64,000 bases of DNA from Pseudophaeomoniella oleicola. Its lineage: Eukaryota > Ascomycota > Eurotiomycetes > Phaeomoniellales > Phaeomoniellaceae. A program made the position numbers and the translations under genes. How positions within the stretch are numbered: the first letter of the stretch is position 1; every line of letters starts with the position of its first letter. Below, in pieces: positions 1 through 9,800 of the stretch. Under the pieces are notes generated by a model. That model worked only from the letters and a program-made list of their open reading frames with translations. It was not told the DNA's origin and made no database searches. The DNA lies in NCBI GenBank assembly GCA_003868215.1, contig QWDQ01000029.1, forward strand, positions 124,001-188,000, given 5' to 3'.

Positions 1-22
1 GTCCGTCAGTAACACTAACCAG

Positions 23-1864
23 TAGGAAGTAAAACCAAAGTAGACAAGCGATCTCGAAATGAAGGGGAGAATGCAACCAAACGACGAAGGCTGGAAAACG
101 GCGAACAGGAGTTGCCTGTCTATGCCACGCAATTCTCCAAAGAAGACATCGATGCGGAAGGTCGGAGACCAAAGAAAAAAGTTGCTGTTATGATTGGCTA
201 TTCGGGAAGTGGCTATAAAGGCATGCAAATGTGTCACGACCAGAAGACAATCGAGGGGGATCTGTTCAAAGCTTTCGTTGCCGCCGGAGCAATCTCAAAG
301 GCCAATGCGGACGATCCCAAGAAGTCGAGTTTCGTTCGGTGCGCGAGGACGGATAAGGGTGTTCATGCTGCTGGAAACGTCATCTCGTTAAAATTGATAG
401 TGGAGGATGAAGACATTGTGCAGAGGATCAATGATAACCTCAGTCCACAAATAAGGGTATGGGGCTATGAAAGAACAAACAACAGTTTCAGTGCATATCA
501 ACTATGTGACTCGAGAATATACGAGTTTCTGATCCCGACGCATTGCTTCCTACCACCTCATCCGAGCTCTTTCCTGGGTCAAAAGATTGTGGAGCTCGCA
601 GAGCAGACGGGAGACTTGGAAAACCATAAGGAGCGACAAAAGGAGGTTGAAGGGTTTTGGGAAGCTATAGACGAAGAAGTCATTAAGCCGATCCTCAACA
701 GTTATGACGAGGCCACGCGAGCGATCCTAGTCAAAGCACTTTACCCCCGTGAAGGTGACTTGGAGGCCGATATGGATGATGAGCTCCCTAACGACGAAGG
801 AGAGACTACCAAAGACGTCGTTGAATCTGAAGCGCAAGCTGCCAAGAATATGCAAGTCACCGCGCCTCTAAACTCCACGGACACAGCGACAGGGCAATCG
901 AGCGATTCGCAGGCTGCTTCCACTGTGCAAGAAGACGTCGCCTCATTGGATCAGAAAGCTTCAATTAACAACACAGACGGAGAACCAATTACTGAAGCCG
1001 CCGCCGGTTCCTCACGGTCCAAAGATCCAAGACGTGATTCAGTAATCGCAGAAGCCATCAAGACTCTACGTAGCGCGTATATTGCAGCAAAACGTGCTTA
1101 TCGAATCTCTCCGGAACGACTCGAACGAGTGACGGATATCTTTACCAGATACCATGGACATAAACGCTTCCATAACTACACCATCGGTAAAGGATTCAGG
1201 GATCCATCGGCATCTAGATACATCAAGTCATTTGTTGTTAACCAGACCCCGATCATCATCAACGGAACGGAATGGTTGAGTCTCAAAGTGCATGGACAAA
1301 GTTTCATGATGCATCAAATCCGCAAGATGGTGGGCATGGCAGCTCTCATTGTCAGATGTGGATGTGATTCCAAGAGGATTGACGAGAGTTATGGTCATGC
1401 TAAATTGTCGATACCTAAGGCGCCTGGTCTTGGATTGCTCCTGGAACGTCCGGTCTTCGATTCCTACAACAAGCGCGCTCGGGAGGATCTAGGACGAGAG
1501 CCGGTGGACTTCGACAAGTATGAAAAGGAAATGCTGGAATTCAAACAGAGAGAGATCTATGAGAGGATCTACCGGGAAGAAGACAAGGAAAACATGTCAG
1601 TTTTTTTGATCACTTTGTCCGATTTCGTAGGTGTGGCTAACGTTCGATACCAGATTCGGCAATTTCTTCAACCATATCGACAATTTCAGTAGCGAGGCAT
1701 TCCTCTTCGTGACGTCTGGCGGCATAGCAGCCACGGAGCAACCGCTCAGTGCTACAACGACCGCCAAGAGTAAAAGATCAGAGGCGGCCCTAGAAGCGGC
1801 AGGTCTAGGATCAGAAGGAGAGGATGATGCTGCAGACGCAAATACCAAAGAAGCAGAGGGTTGA
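23..1864 (+). CDS. PUS1: tRNA pseudouridine synthase 1 (5' end outside window)
   Basis: TruA/Pus1-family enzyme that isomerises uridines in tRNA and some snRNA or mRNA in the nucleus. The catalytic loop RTDKGVHAAGN carries the invariant Asp, and the downstream block FHNYT...FMMHQIRKM is the usual second half of the fold. No ATG precedes the frame: an in-frame TAA at 16-18 lies inside a likely intron end (ACTAACCAG, acceptor about 20-22), so the first exon is upstream of the window. The exon begins with a basic, NLS-like stretch (RSRNEGENATKRRRLENG). A 58-nt intron at 1596-1653 (donor GTCAGT, branch GCTAAC, acceptor CAG) joins ENI to FGNFFNHIDNF, the expected C-terminal motif. An acidic, Ser/Thr-rich insertion of about 120 residues separates the two catalytic halves; such insertions occur in fungal Pus1. 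The exact acceptor near 22 is inferred. Confidence 0.9.
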
Positions 1865-3447
1865 TGTAGTGACTCAGATAGGTAATGATCTCACGTAGTG
1901 AGCCACACAACCGTTCGTTGGTCTTCTTTTTGCTAGCCTCCCGTCAACGCGGCTCCTCCCAGCTCGTGCCAGTGACTTGGTGGCTATGACCAGTGACTGT
2001 TTGGGCCCAGGGTGATGGAAGCTAATGCTTCGTATTCATTGCAAGCCCTATCTGATATCAATAAGCCGCAGCAAGCTAAGTGTGAAACTAAACCAGATGT
2101 AGAGGACGAATTTCTGACTATTCGAATCCCATTCGTCGTTCGGTGGCGGGTTGATCAGTAGAGTGATGCCTTTCATCCAAGGATACGGGAGTAGTTCAAA
2201 CATCCCTGCACATATCCCGTTCCTCGACGTTTCCCCCGAAACTCTTTTCAAGGGAAATTCTTCATCGCTTCGAGCCGTTGTGGTGGCTGAAGAACGGCGG
2301 TCAGTTGGTTATAAACGATGTTTCTCGTGTTTCGTTTGCTTCTTCATCATGATAGTGCTCAATGAATGAAGATGCCATTCTACAGTCGAACGACAAGATG
2401 ATCAGTCACCCTACTGAAGCTGATTGTTACTTTCGACTTGACTATTAAGATTAGTCCACTATATTCCTTGGATCTTGCTTGAATCTTGAATCTTGAATCT
2501 TGAATCCTAGCTGCTTGCCAGCGAAGCGAATGCAAAAGCACTAATTAGATAGATGCGCGATAGGATATAGCCTGCCACTATTGATGCATTCCCTAGGTAA
2601 CTTATCCCTACCGCCCTTACCTTTCCTCTTTTTCAGTCAGGACCGCTCTGTCCATTGGATGGGTTTCAGTTGGGCCAATGCCATAGTCAATGATTCGAGA
2701 GAAAATGCGTCGTACAGTGCTGAGCTTACATGCAGACATTCGGCCTACTGCAAGGTCTTTTTCCCAACATGCTCTCTCTACCTTGCAGTCTCCCCTCTTC
2801 TTGCCATGGTTATCTCGCATACGGCCTTCTCTTCTTTCGTCGGTTCATTCATGCACCACATGGTCACTATAGGCATAAACCTGTTCGAGATTCAATTCAG
2901 GACCAATCGTTCCAGCCTCTTTTATCGGGGAGTCCTGCAGACAAGGTTGCCATTTCTGCAGGATTTCTACCCTACACGATAACCAGCGACCAACTCTTTT
3001 CTCTTCATTCCGCTATTGCCCCTGCAGTCCCAAGATTTCCTTCACGAGCAGAACCCGTCTCTCTCTTTCTTTCCATCGCTTACGGCTATCGAGCCGAGAA
3101 CTCGTTGGCTCTCTTCTCTTCCGTCTCGTCCAATGCGTGTGGCCTCATTCCTTACCCTGTACATGCATCTTAGGTCCCCTTCTCGCTTCGTAGCGTGTGT
3201 GCAACCATCCATGTCGTTCGTCCATTTTCGTGGTAGGTAGATTCTGCTTATCGTGCTCTTCCTCGTCGTCGCTTTCTTTTCTTCCTCGTCCAATCTTCTC
3301 CTTTGTCTTCTTACTCGTTGCTCCTACATTCGTTGCTTGTCGCGCGCCAGCTGGGACATCGTCATATATTCCTATCGTTCACTCGCTGTCTCCTCTTTAC
3401 TATTGTTCAACTCTCGAAAGTCTGTTCCGATCTCGTTGAAGTGCAAC
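1865..3447. other. Intergenic region and CT-rich 5' leader
   Basis: There is no gene I can support here. It holds a perfect 7-bp direct repeat (2479-2506) and, from about 2600 to 3447, a strongly pyrimidine-rich stretch that looks like promoter and 5' leader of the fasciclin gene. Open frames of up to 133 codons in the leader match no family I know. Confidence 0.5.
2479..2506. repeat. Four perfect copies of a 7-bp direct repeat (TTGAATC)
   Basis: TTGAATC is repeated head to tail four times without mismatch. It lies about 940 bp upstream of the fasciclin start codon. It could be a simple repeat or a repeated binding site; nothing decides between them. Confidence 0.8.
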
Positions 3448-4731
3448 ATGAGGTTCCGAAGTAGCTTCGTCTCAGCATTTACGCTCCTCTCTACAGCGAC
3501 AGCGCAAACCCTGCCAACATTGGAACACGTCCTCACCACCAACCGAAATCTGACAACGTTCTACGATTTGATCAACGAGAAATACCCTGATCTCCTCTCC
3601 GTCCTCGAAGCTCAGCGCGCCACTGACCAACCAATCACGATCCTCGCACCATCCAATGATGCCTTTGACAAAATTCCAGACTCTTCGATTGGCGGCGCTT
3701 TCAACCACAACGACACAGACGCAGTCCGAGAAGTTCTCATGTACCACATCCTTCCTGGGGAACATCCAACTGGCTCTTTCGGAACCACATTCCAATTTCT
3801 CTCCACCTGGCTCTCCGATCCGTCTGCTACGAACGTCACGTCTGGCCAGCGGGTCTCCATCGTCCAACAGACCCCTGAATATGTCTTTGTTTCCGGCCTA
3901 GGCACTCGCTCTACCATCACGACCCCCGACATCTACTTCACCGGCGGTATCCTCCACGTGGTCGACATGCCGGTCATTCCCCCTGTGTCCTATCCGGAAA
4001 CGGCTGAAGATTTCAACATCACCTCGTTCCTCGGGGCCGATTACCAGAATGAAACGCTCGCGTCACTCATGAACCTCACTTCCGACATCACCATCTTTGC
4101 CCCTTCCAACGAAGCCATGAACATTGTCACCACATCACCTCTCTTCACCTCCAACGACACCCTCTCCAGTCTCATCGACTACCACATCATCCTCTCCCCC
4201 CTGGGACCCCTCTATTCCAGCTTCCTCACCAATGGTAGCGTATTTCCAACCCTCTCGGGCGACAACGTCACCATCACCTTCGCCTCGAACTCCCTCTTCA
4301 TCAACTCGGCGCGCATCATCCAAGAAGACCTCCTCCTCGCCAACGGCGTCCTGCACGTTATCGACACCGTCCTCGACCCCGCCGCCGTCGGCGTAGCACC
4401 GAACCCCGAACTCGCCACCGCAGCACCTCTACTCCCCCTCGCCGCAAGCACGGCCACCCCCTTCGGCGCCGTCCCCTTCACGAGCGCCATTCCCGACCTC
4501 ACCGCGACACTGAACCCGAGCTCATCGACCAGCTCTTCCGGCGCGGCCGCGAGCAGTACCGGCGTCGCCGCCATGACGACCGATCTCAGCGCCGCGACTT
4601 CGACGGATGGCTACACCGCCTCCGCAACGAGGAGGAGCGCGGCGGCACAACCTGTTCGTTCGTCTAGCAGTAAGACCATCATTTTCGCGACGATACTACT
4701 CACCATCTTCGGCGCCGATTTCCTATCATGA
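3448..4731 (+). CDS. Secreted fasciclin (FAS1) domain protein, probably GPI-anchored
   Basis: A 427-residue cell-surface protein. The frame is open from 3253 but without an ATG; the ATG at 3448 is followed at once by a signal peptide (hydrophobic segment ending STATAQT), so I start there. Two FAS1 domains follow, at about residues 20-165 and 170-300. The first carries the typical TILAPSNDAFDKI and YHILPGE blocks, the second ITIFAPSNEAMN, with ILHVVDMPVI and VLHVIDTVL at the domain ends. The tail is Ser/Thr/Ala-rich and ends in a short hydrophobic segment (TIIFATILLTIFGADFLS), as expected for a GPI signal. There are many N-glycosylation sequons. FAS1 proteins of filamentous fungi sit on the wall or membrane and are linked to adhesion; the role here is inferred. 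No intron. Confidence 0.9.
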   Translation: MRFRSSFVSAFTLLSTATAQTLPTLEHVLTTNRNLTTFYDLINEKYPDLLSVLEAQRATDQPITILAPSNDAFDKIPDSSIGGAFNHNDTDAVREVLMYHILPGEHPTGSFGTTFQFLSTWLSDPSATNVTSGQRVSIVQQTPEYVFVSGLGTRSTITTPDIYFTGGILHVVDMPVIPPVSYPETAEDFNITSFLGADYQNETLASLMNLTSDITIFAPSNEAMNIVTTSPLFTSNDTLSSLIDYHIILSPLGPLYSSFLTNGSVFPTLSGDNVTITFASNSLFINSARIIQEDLLLANGVLHVIDTVLDPAAVGVAPNPELATAAPLLPLAASTATPFGAVPFTSAIPDLTATLNPSSSTSSSGAAASSTGVAAMTTDLSAATSTDGYTASATRRSAAAQPVRSSSSKTIIFATILLTIFGADFLS

Positions 4732-5102
4732 TCATAATTGACGGACATGAGCAGCACAGAATAGGATAGGACAGGACACGGTCGGGGGAGGGGATGGGGG
4801 GGATGGATATAGATTGGGGTACCTTCGGTATGTAGGTACTTTACTTAATACTGGCCGAGGCAATTAATTTACATACCTACATTTCAAGAAACGAGATTTT
4901 AAACTGAATCTCTTTGGGGGGGTTTTCCTTTTTCTTTTATGTGGTCAACTCGCTCGCTCCTGGCTGTTGTTGTTGTCGTTGTTCAAGTCGAAATATTCAA
5001 AGTGAGGTTACCTTATGTATTAGGTAACATTCTAAACATGTAAGTTACCTACTACCTACCTAGGTATGTACCTACCTTCGTTTGTTCTTCCCCTTTTTTT
5101 TT

Positions 5103-5122
5103 GGGGGGGGGGGGGGGGGGGG
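5103..5122. repeat. Poly-G run of 20
   Basis: Twenty consecutive G follow a T run. It lies inside a cluster of TACCTAGG-type motifs. Such runs are prone to slippage and to sequencing error, so the length may not be exact. Confidence 0.8.
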
Positions 5123-5419
5123 TCTCCCCCAAGCCACTAGAACTACGGATTGCGATTTTGCGATATTGATAGAACCCCTTTTCACCCATCGGAAGACCTC
5201 TTGAAGAACAAACAGGACAGAAAACAGCAAAAGGGATGTAATGAATAATTACCTAAGGTAATCAACAAAAGGGGGGAGGGAAAAAAGATCGGAGAAGAAA
5301 GCGGAATAGCCTACCTAGGTAATTAGCCCTTCTTCTGAGAGGGAGGAAATAGAAAGGAAGATTTGGGGGTCGTGGCGGGCTGACGTTACAAGGATTATTA
5401 AGAGCACATAGAAGAAGAC

Positions 5420-5740
5420 GAAGAAGAAGAAGAAGAAGAAGAAGAAGCAAAGGGAATAGTTTCAGAAGAATGTAATTTTTTCTTTTCTCTCTCTCTCACA
5501 AAAAGGTGAATGAACCCGAAAGGGAAAAGACTTCGATTCAAAACATCGATCATCGAAAGTGCAAACATGTTGGATGAGTGACACTTCAAAGATCCGATAT
5601 GATTGAATAGAACCTTTCCGAAGGCGCGGGGGGGTGGTGTTTATGTAAAAAGTGAGTTTTATGTACCTAGGCAAGTTCGTGGGGAAAAGGAGGAGGAGGA
5701 GGAGGAGGAGGAGGGGGTTTATATATTCATAGTCTCAACG

Positions 5741-5774
<34 letters not shown>

Positions 5775-5776
5775 AC
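5420..5776. repeat. Cluster of (GAA)n, (GGA)n and (CAA)n repeats
   Basis: Three different trinucleotide arrays stand in the same orientation within 360 bp: GAA at about 5420-5447, GGA at about 5689-5712 and CAA at about 5740-5776. They lie downstream of the stop codon of the G1 peptidase gene, which reads them as (TTC)n, (TCC)n and (TTG)n, probably in its 3' UTR. Confidence 0.8.
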
Positions 5777-5902
5777 AACAATATCCATCATTTCATCCAT
5801 CCATTCAAATTTCATCCCTGGCGTATCCAATATCAAATAACCGATATTCAACTTCCCATCGAGAAGACGGTGATTACCGCTTCATTGACGGATCTCTGTT
5901 GT

Positions 5903-6712
5903 TTAGACATATCTGACGGTGACGGACGAACCGCTGGTGGAGACACTGGTGATGACTTGGCCGTTTTGCTCCATGTCGATGATGGTTGCGCCAGAGAGAC
6001 CAACGGAACCGCTGCCGGTGGTGGCAGATGCACCAGTGAAAGTAACGGTTCCAAAGTTGACGAGGGGAACAAGGGAGCCGTTCTCTTCGAAGTCTTCGAC
6101 GATCCACTCAGCATTGGTCTCGCAAAGTCTGTTGGTCTCGCCGCTGAAGCTGTGCGAAACTGTCCTTCCGGTCGAGACGTTCTCAATCGTTGCGCTACCG
6201 GCACTGGTGCTGGTGGCGGTGACAGTAACCCGAATGGTGTTGCCAGAGGAGATGGGGATCCCGCTGAAGTCGTACGCGTAGTCGGGGTACCATTCATACC
6301 AGGCATCATAGGAGACACTGCCACCCTGGATACAGAAATCGACACCGGTCTGAAGAATAGCCGTCTCGCAAGTATCACCGTCAATGCCAACCCAGGCTGA
6401 GGCACAGTATGATTCGCCGCTGTTGGAGCCGGATGGGGCACGTGGGGTAGGAACGACGAATTCACCGGTGACTGATCTGTAGCCGCTGCCGATGAGGACA
6501 GCACCAGCCCAGTTGCTACTGTATGAGGGGTGGGTCACATCTGGTCCGTAGACCTGAGCAGCCGGGACAGTGGTGTTGACAGCCCACAGGGGGTTGCTGT
6601 TCTTGGACGATTGACGCTTCTCAGCGCGAGCGCGACGCTTGGCTGTGCCTGGGGCAGCGACGGCGGAGCCGGCAAGGAGCGCGGCGCTCATGATTGCAGC
6701 GGAGAACTTCAT
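5903..6712 (-). CDS. Secreted G1-family glutamic peptidase (eqolisin)
   Basis: A 269-residue prepro acid endopeptidase of the scytalidopepsin/aspergilloglutamic peptidase family. The start at 6712 is chosen because a signal peptide follows immediately (MKFSAAIMSAALLAGSAVAAP); the frame is open upstream but lacks a reason to start there. A short basic propeptide with Arg/Lys-Arg sites (RRARAEKR) precedes the mature part. The mature domain has SSNWAGAVL, the catalytic Gln block AILQTGVDFC and the catalytic Glu block EWIVEDFEE, plus YDAWYEWYPDY, all family hallmarks. These enzymes work at low pH outside the cell and serve protein scavenging or virulence in plant-associated fungi. A TATA box lies about 145 bp upstream. 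No intron. Confidence 0.93.
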   Translation of the reverse strand: MKFSAAIMSAALLAGSAVAAPGTAKRRARAEKRQSSKNSNPLWAVNTTVPAAQVYGPDVTHPSYSSNWAGAVLIGSGYRSVTGEFVVPTPRAPSGSNSGESYCASAWVGIDGDTCETAILQTGVDFCIQGGSVSYDAWYEWYPDYAYDFSGIPISSGNTIRVTVTATSTSAGSATIENVSTGRTVSHSFSGETNRLCETNAEWIVEDFEENGSLVPLVNFGTVTFTGASATTGSGSVGLSGATIIDMEQNGQVITSVSTSGSSVTVRYV

Positions 6713-6854
6713 TTTGTTTGAAGAGGTAAGGTTCAAGACAAGTAGATGGACAGTGGATGAAGTTGAGGAAAGCAATCGAGACCGTCTGAGTACCTTGCGA
6801 GATGCTGAAGTCGGATGGTCAGGAGAAAGACTTACCGTGGGTTATGTGGCCAGC

Positions 6855-6860
6855 TTTATA
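6855..6860 (-). promoter_or_regulatory. TATA box of the G1 peptidase gene
   Basis: TATAAA on the minus strand, about 145 bp upstream of the ATG at 6712. Strongly regulated secreted-enzyme genes in filamentous fungi often have such a box at this distance. No start-site data. Confidence 0.4.
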
Positions 6861-9800
6861 CATGTCGCATCCCAACGTGTTTGGTGAAGCTGGGAGCTTG
6901 TCGCACGCTCATTGGCGGCAACTCGGTCATCGCTATCGTGAATAATTAATGTAACGCTCGAGCTTAGCTTCCTAATTCGGCAGATCATTTCCTTGTTGCT
7001 CGATGATGCCCGGTTCAGCTTGACCGCTGCCACACGGATGTGATGAGTGGAGCTCAGATGAGCACGGGTACAACAACAATCAATGTTTAGACCCTCGGGA
7101 AGAACAGATGGCCTTGCATGCGAACATACTGTATTCCTTTCAGACCCAGTACTACGTAGTACGCCCACTCAGGTCCCAACTATTGACACAATACTGTCGA
7201 TATTATAGCTGTTCATGGGAAGCCTAGCCAGGGACAAAGAGTCTGGGCACACGACAAAGCATGTCGCTCTCTGGCAGAATGGGGATGTAGGGAAATGAAC
7301 CCCTGCATTGCTGTCCAGCGCGCATGTTCTACTACGCGTGTTGCTATTGCTTTTTCATCAAAGTTTGATTGAGATCACTTGGTCGTATATCGACCGCTGA
7401 CTAGGTCATAGCTTTTTGAGAGTCGACCTTCGCCATACAACGATAGACTACGTTATATTTCAGGCTGTTCTGTGGATCCACTGGAGGTTCTTCTCTTGCT
7501 GTCGATGATTGGACCTCGGTTGCGGGGGCACGAAGCAAAAAGGACTGGGCTTAGTTTCGCATAACCAGGTTGTCCATGTATTCCGGCATCTCCTATGTCA
7601 AGACGGCGACATTGCTTTTGGGATCGTTAACAGTCCACCACCACTTCCGGGCAGAAATCTCCCACCACTTGATCGAGCGGACAGGGTTATCAGGGTCGTG
7701 GATCATCGTGGGTCAAAGCTACCCATCAGGTAAATTGCCCTGCCCCTGCCCCTGCCCCTGGAGGGATCAATTGACGGCGGCTCATGCCTGCCAATGGCTA
7801 TGGCAATAGCTATATCTACCACTCGTCATTTTCGAGAATCAGACCAATGAGTAAACTGCACCATAGTAGATCTGAAAAGACTTTCCATCAAAGACGGAGT
7901 CTATCACAAATGGGGAAGATAAGATGGACGATGGGATGGAAAGAGAAGAGCTGATAGGATGTGGCTCGGGGGAAGGGGGAAAGTGAAGTTGCATGACCAG
8001 GAAGAAGATAAGCAATTTACTACCATAGTACATACGTAGTCTTATTGATTACCAGGGACGACTGTACTTATTTAGTACTGTACTTGCTAGGTACTGTACT
8101 GTACTTACTAATTACTGTACTATGGGAAGGACGTACTATGATAGGTAGTAATTACTGTTGACTAAGGAAGGAAAGTCTGTCGGAGACATCACGCAATGCC
8201 AACGCGCCGTTGTCGACCTTCTTGGCAGAGCCCTATATTACTACCTCGTAAGAATCCTTCTTAATGACAGGGAACATGACAAGCTTCGTCGACCATCCCA
8301 TCTTTTTCTTATCAACGACGCGATGTTATGCAGCACCGAGCCACCGAGCCACCAACTGTACCAACTGTATCTCGACATCGATATCACGCGTCAATGATAA
8401 GTTGCAGGCCGTACTACACAACTATCGACCAGAAACGTTTCCTGTTCCGGTAGGTGGATAGCCCTTCTAACCTATCTTCGGCTTTGTTTTGTTTCGTTTT
8501 GATGCTGTTCCCCATAGACAAGGACAATCCTGGTCACCATCATGATCGCCTTTCCACCAGATGGAGATGCTTTCTTCCATGGACCTGCCGCAGAAACGAG
8601 ACAATTGTTTTCATGTGCGAGGGTCCCGAGGAATGTTGCATCCAGTGGTGGGCTAACCAATGTACGACCGCTCAGTGATTATCTAGGCTGTGAGGACATT
8701 CGTGAGATGGACCAGGTCTACTCACCTTTTCAGGTACCATCGAATCCTTCTTACTGTGCCACCGCACAATCCAGATACGATAACGGCCTACAAGTGCCGT
8801 GATGCTCCGCAACAAGCACTCCAGATGGCGTCGGAGAATACTACGTACTAGACAGTCACCCTCTCGGCAATGATAACGTGTATCCACCGAACCGGCACTC
8901 AACGAGTCAACTCAAGAAAAATACGTGCTTTCGTTAAATAGGACTATGCTACAGAACCGACCGGACGATCCGGCCCGCAAGCAGCTAGCGTGCAATTCTG
9001 ACAAAGTCGATCTATCGAAGAGCCATAGATAGTACATACCCCTCCTGCGACAAGGTTTCTTTATGCTGCCCTAACCGCTCGGTGCTGGCCCATACCCCTC
9101 GGGGACCTTGATCCAGCAATTCTCATAAGAATCCGTTCAACGTGCCGTGTCGGCGTGTCGCTTGGACTTCTCGCTTCGATATCTTCAGTCGGTCTCGGCA
9201 TGCGGTGGAATGACATGGACGTTCTTCAACCCGGGACGAAGCCTGTCCTGTCAAGTGCGTTGACCGCTGCGTCGGGGTGAGGACGTTGACCCGTCTACTA
9301 TGCGAGCTTGGCAAGCAGCTAAAGATGTTCTCGGCCATACGGAAGTGCCCATTGGGCATGGTCAGACAAAGTGTTGCGAAGCCACCTATATCATTGTTAC
9401 ATGCCCCCGCCAAAGCAATCTTCACTGACGCACGTCATGTACAGTTACTCATTTTACACATGTGAAAGCGACAACATCGAACCGACTGCAGAACTTGATT
9501 ACGCGTCCTCTCAAATAGGCAGCATGAAGAGTCGCTGATTCAATGGTGTGATATGTTCTGGCCAACATTATCGATCTAGTAGACTGGGGCAGACATGAGA
9601 AGAGGAGCCTGTTCACCTCAGTTGAAGATGGTTTTGGACGGCAACCGTTGATGTCGTGCCGGATGCAGAAGTCGTGCCATCCGAGATTCAGCGCCCCAGC
9701 CGTATCTCTCCCCTGATGTCCTGCAACGGGGATGGACCTTACATCGCCACGTGTTTGAGCGACCATCTCCAAGGCCTCAAAAAATGGATCATGAAGCTCT

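Larger units (their letters stand above)
4732..5902. other. Repeat-rich intergenic region between convergent genes
   Basis: No gene is supported. It contains several TACCTAGGTA-like motifs (about 4819-5324 and 5663), a hairpin-capable inverted repeat (GTTACC at 5007 and GGTAAC at 5023), a G20 run and a cluster of trinucleotide repeats. Both flanking genes end here, so it holds the two 3' UTRs. The 265-codon plus-strand frame starting at 5603 is antisense to the peptidase and runs through the simple repeats. Confidence 0.6.

Noticed and set aside
2581-2982. 133-codon plus-strand frame
   Set aside because: It lies in a CT-rich leader with overlapping frames and no family resemblance.
5603-6400. 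265-codon plus-strand frame
   Set aside because: It is antisense to the G1 peptidase gene and its first part is translated simple repeats (Glu and Thr runs).
5848-6504. 218-codon minus-strand frame
   Set aside because: It overlaps the G1 peptidase in another frame; the peptidase frame has the family motifs.
7275-7345. tRNA-like 3' half on the minus strand (GGGGTTCATTTCCCTACATCCCC)
   Set aside because: The T-arm-like stem is imperfect and there is no matching 5' acceptor strand or anticodon stem upstream.
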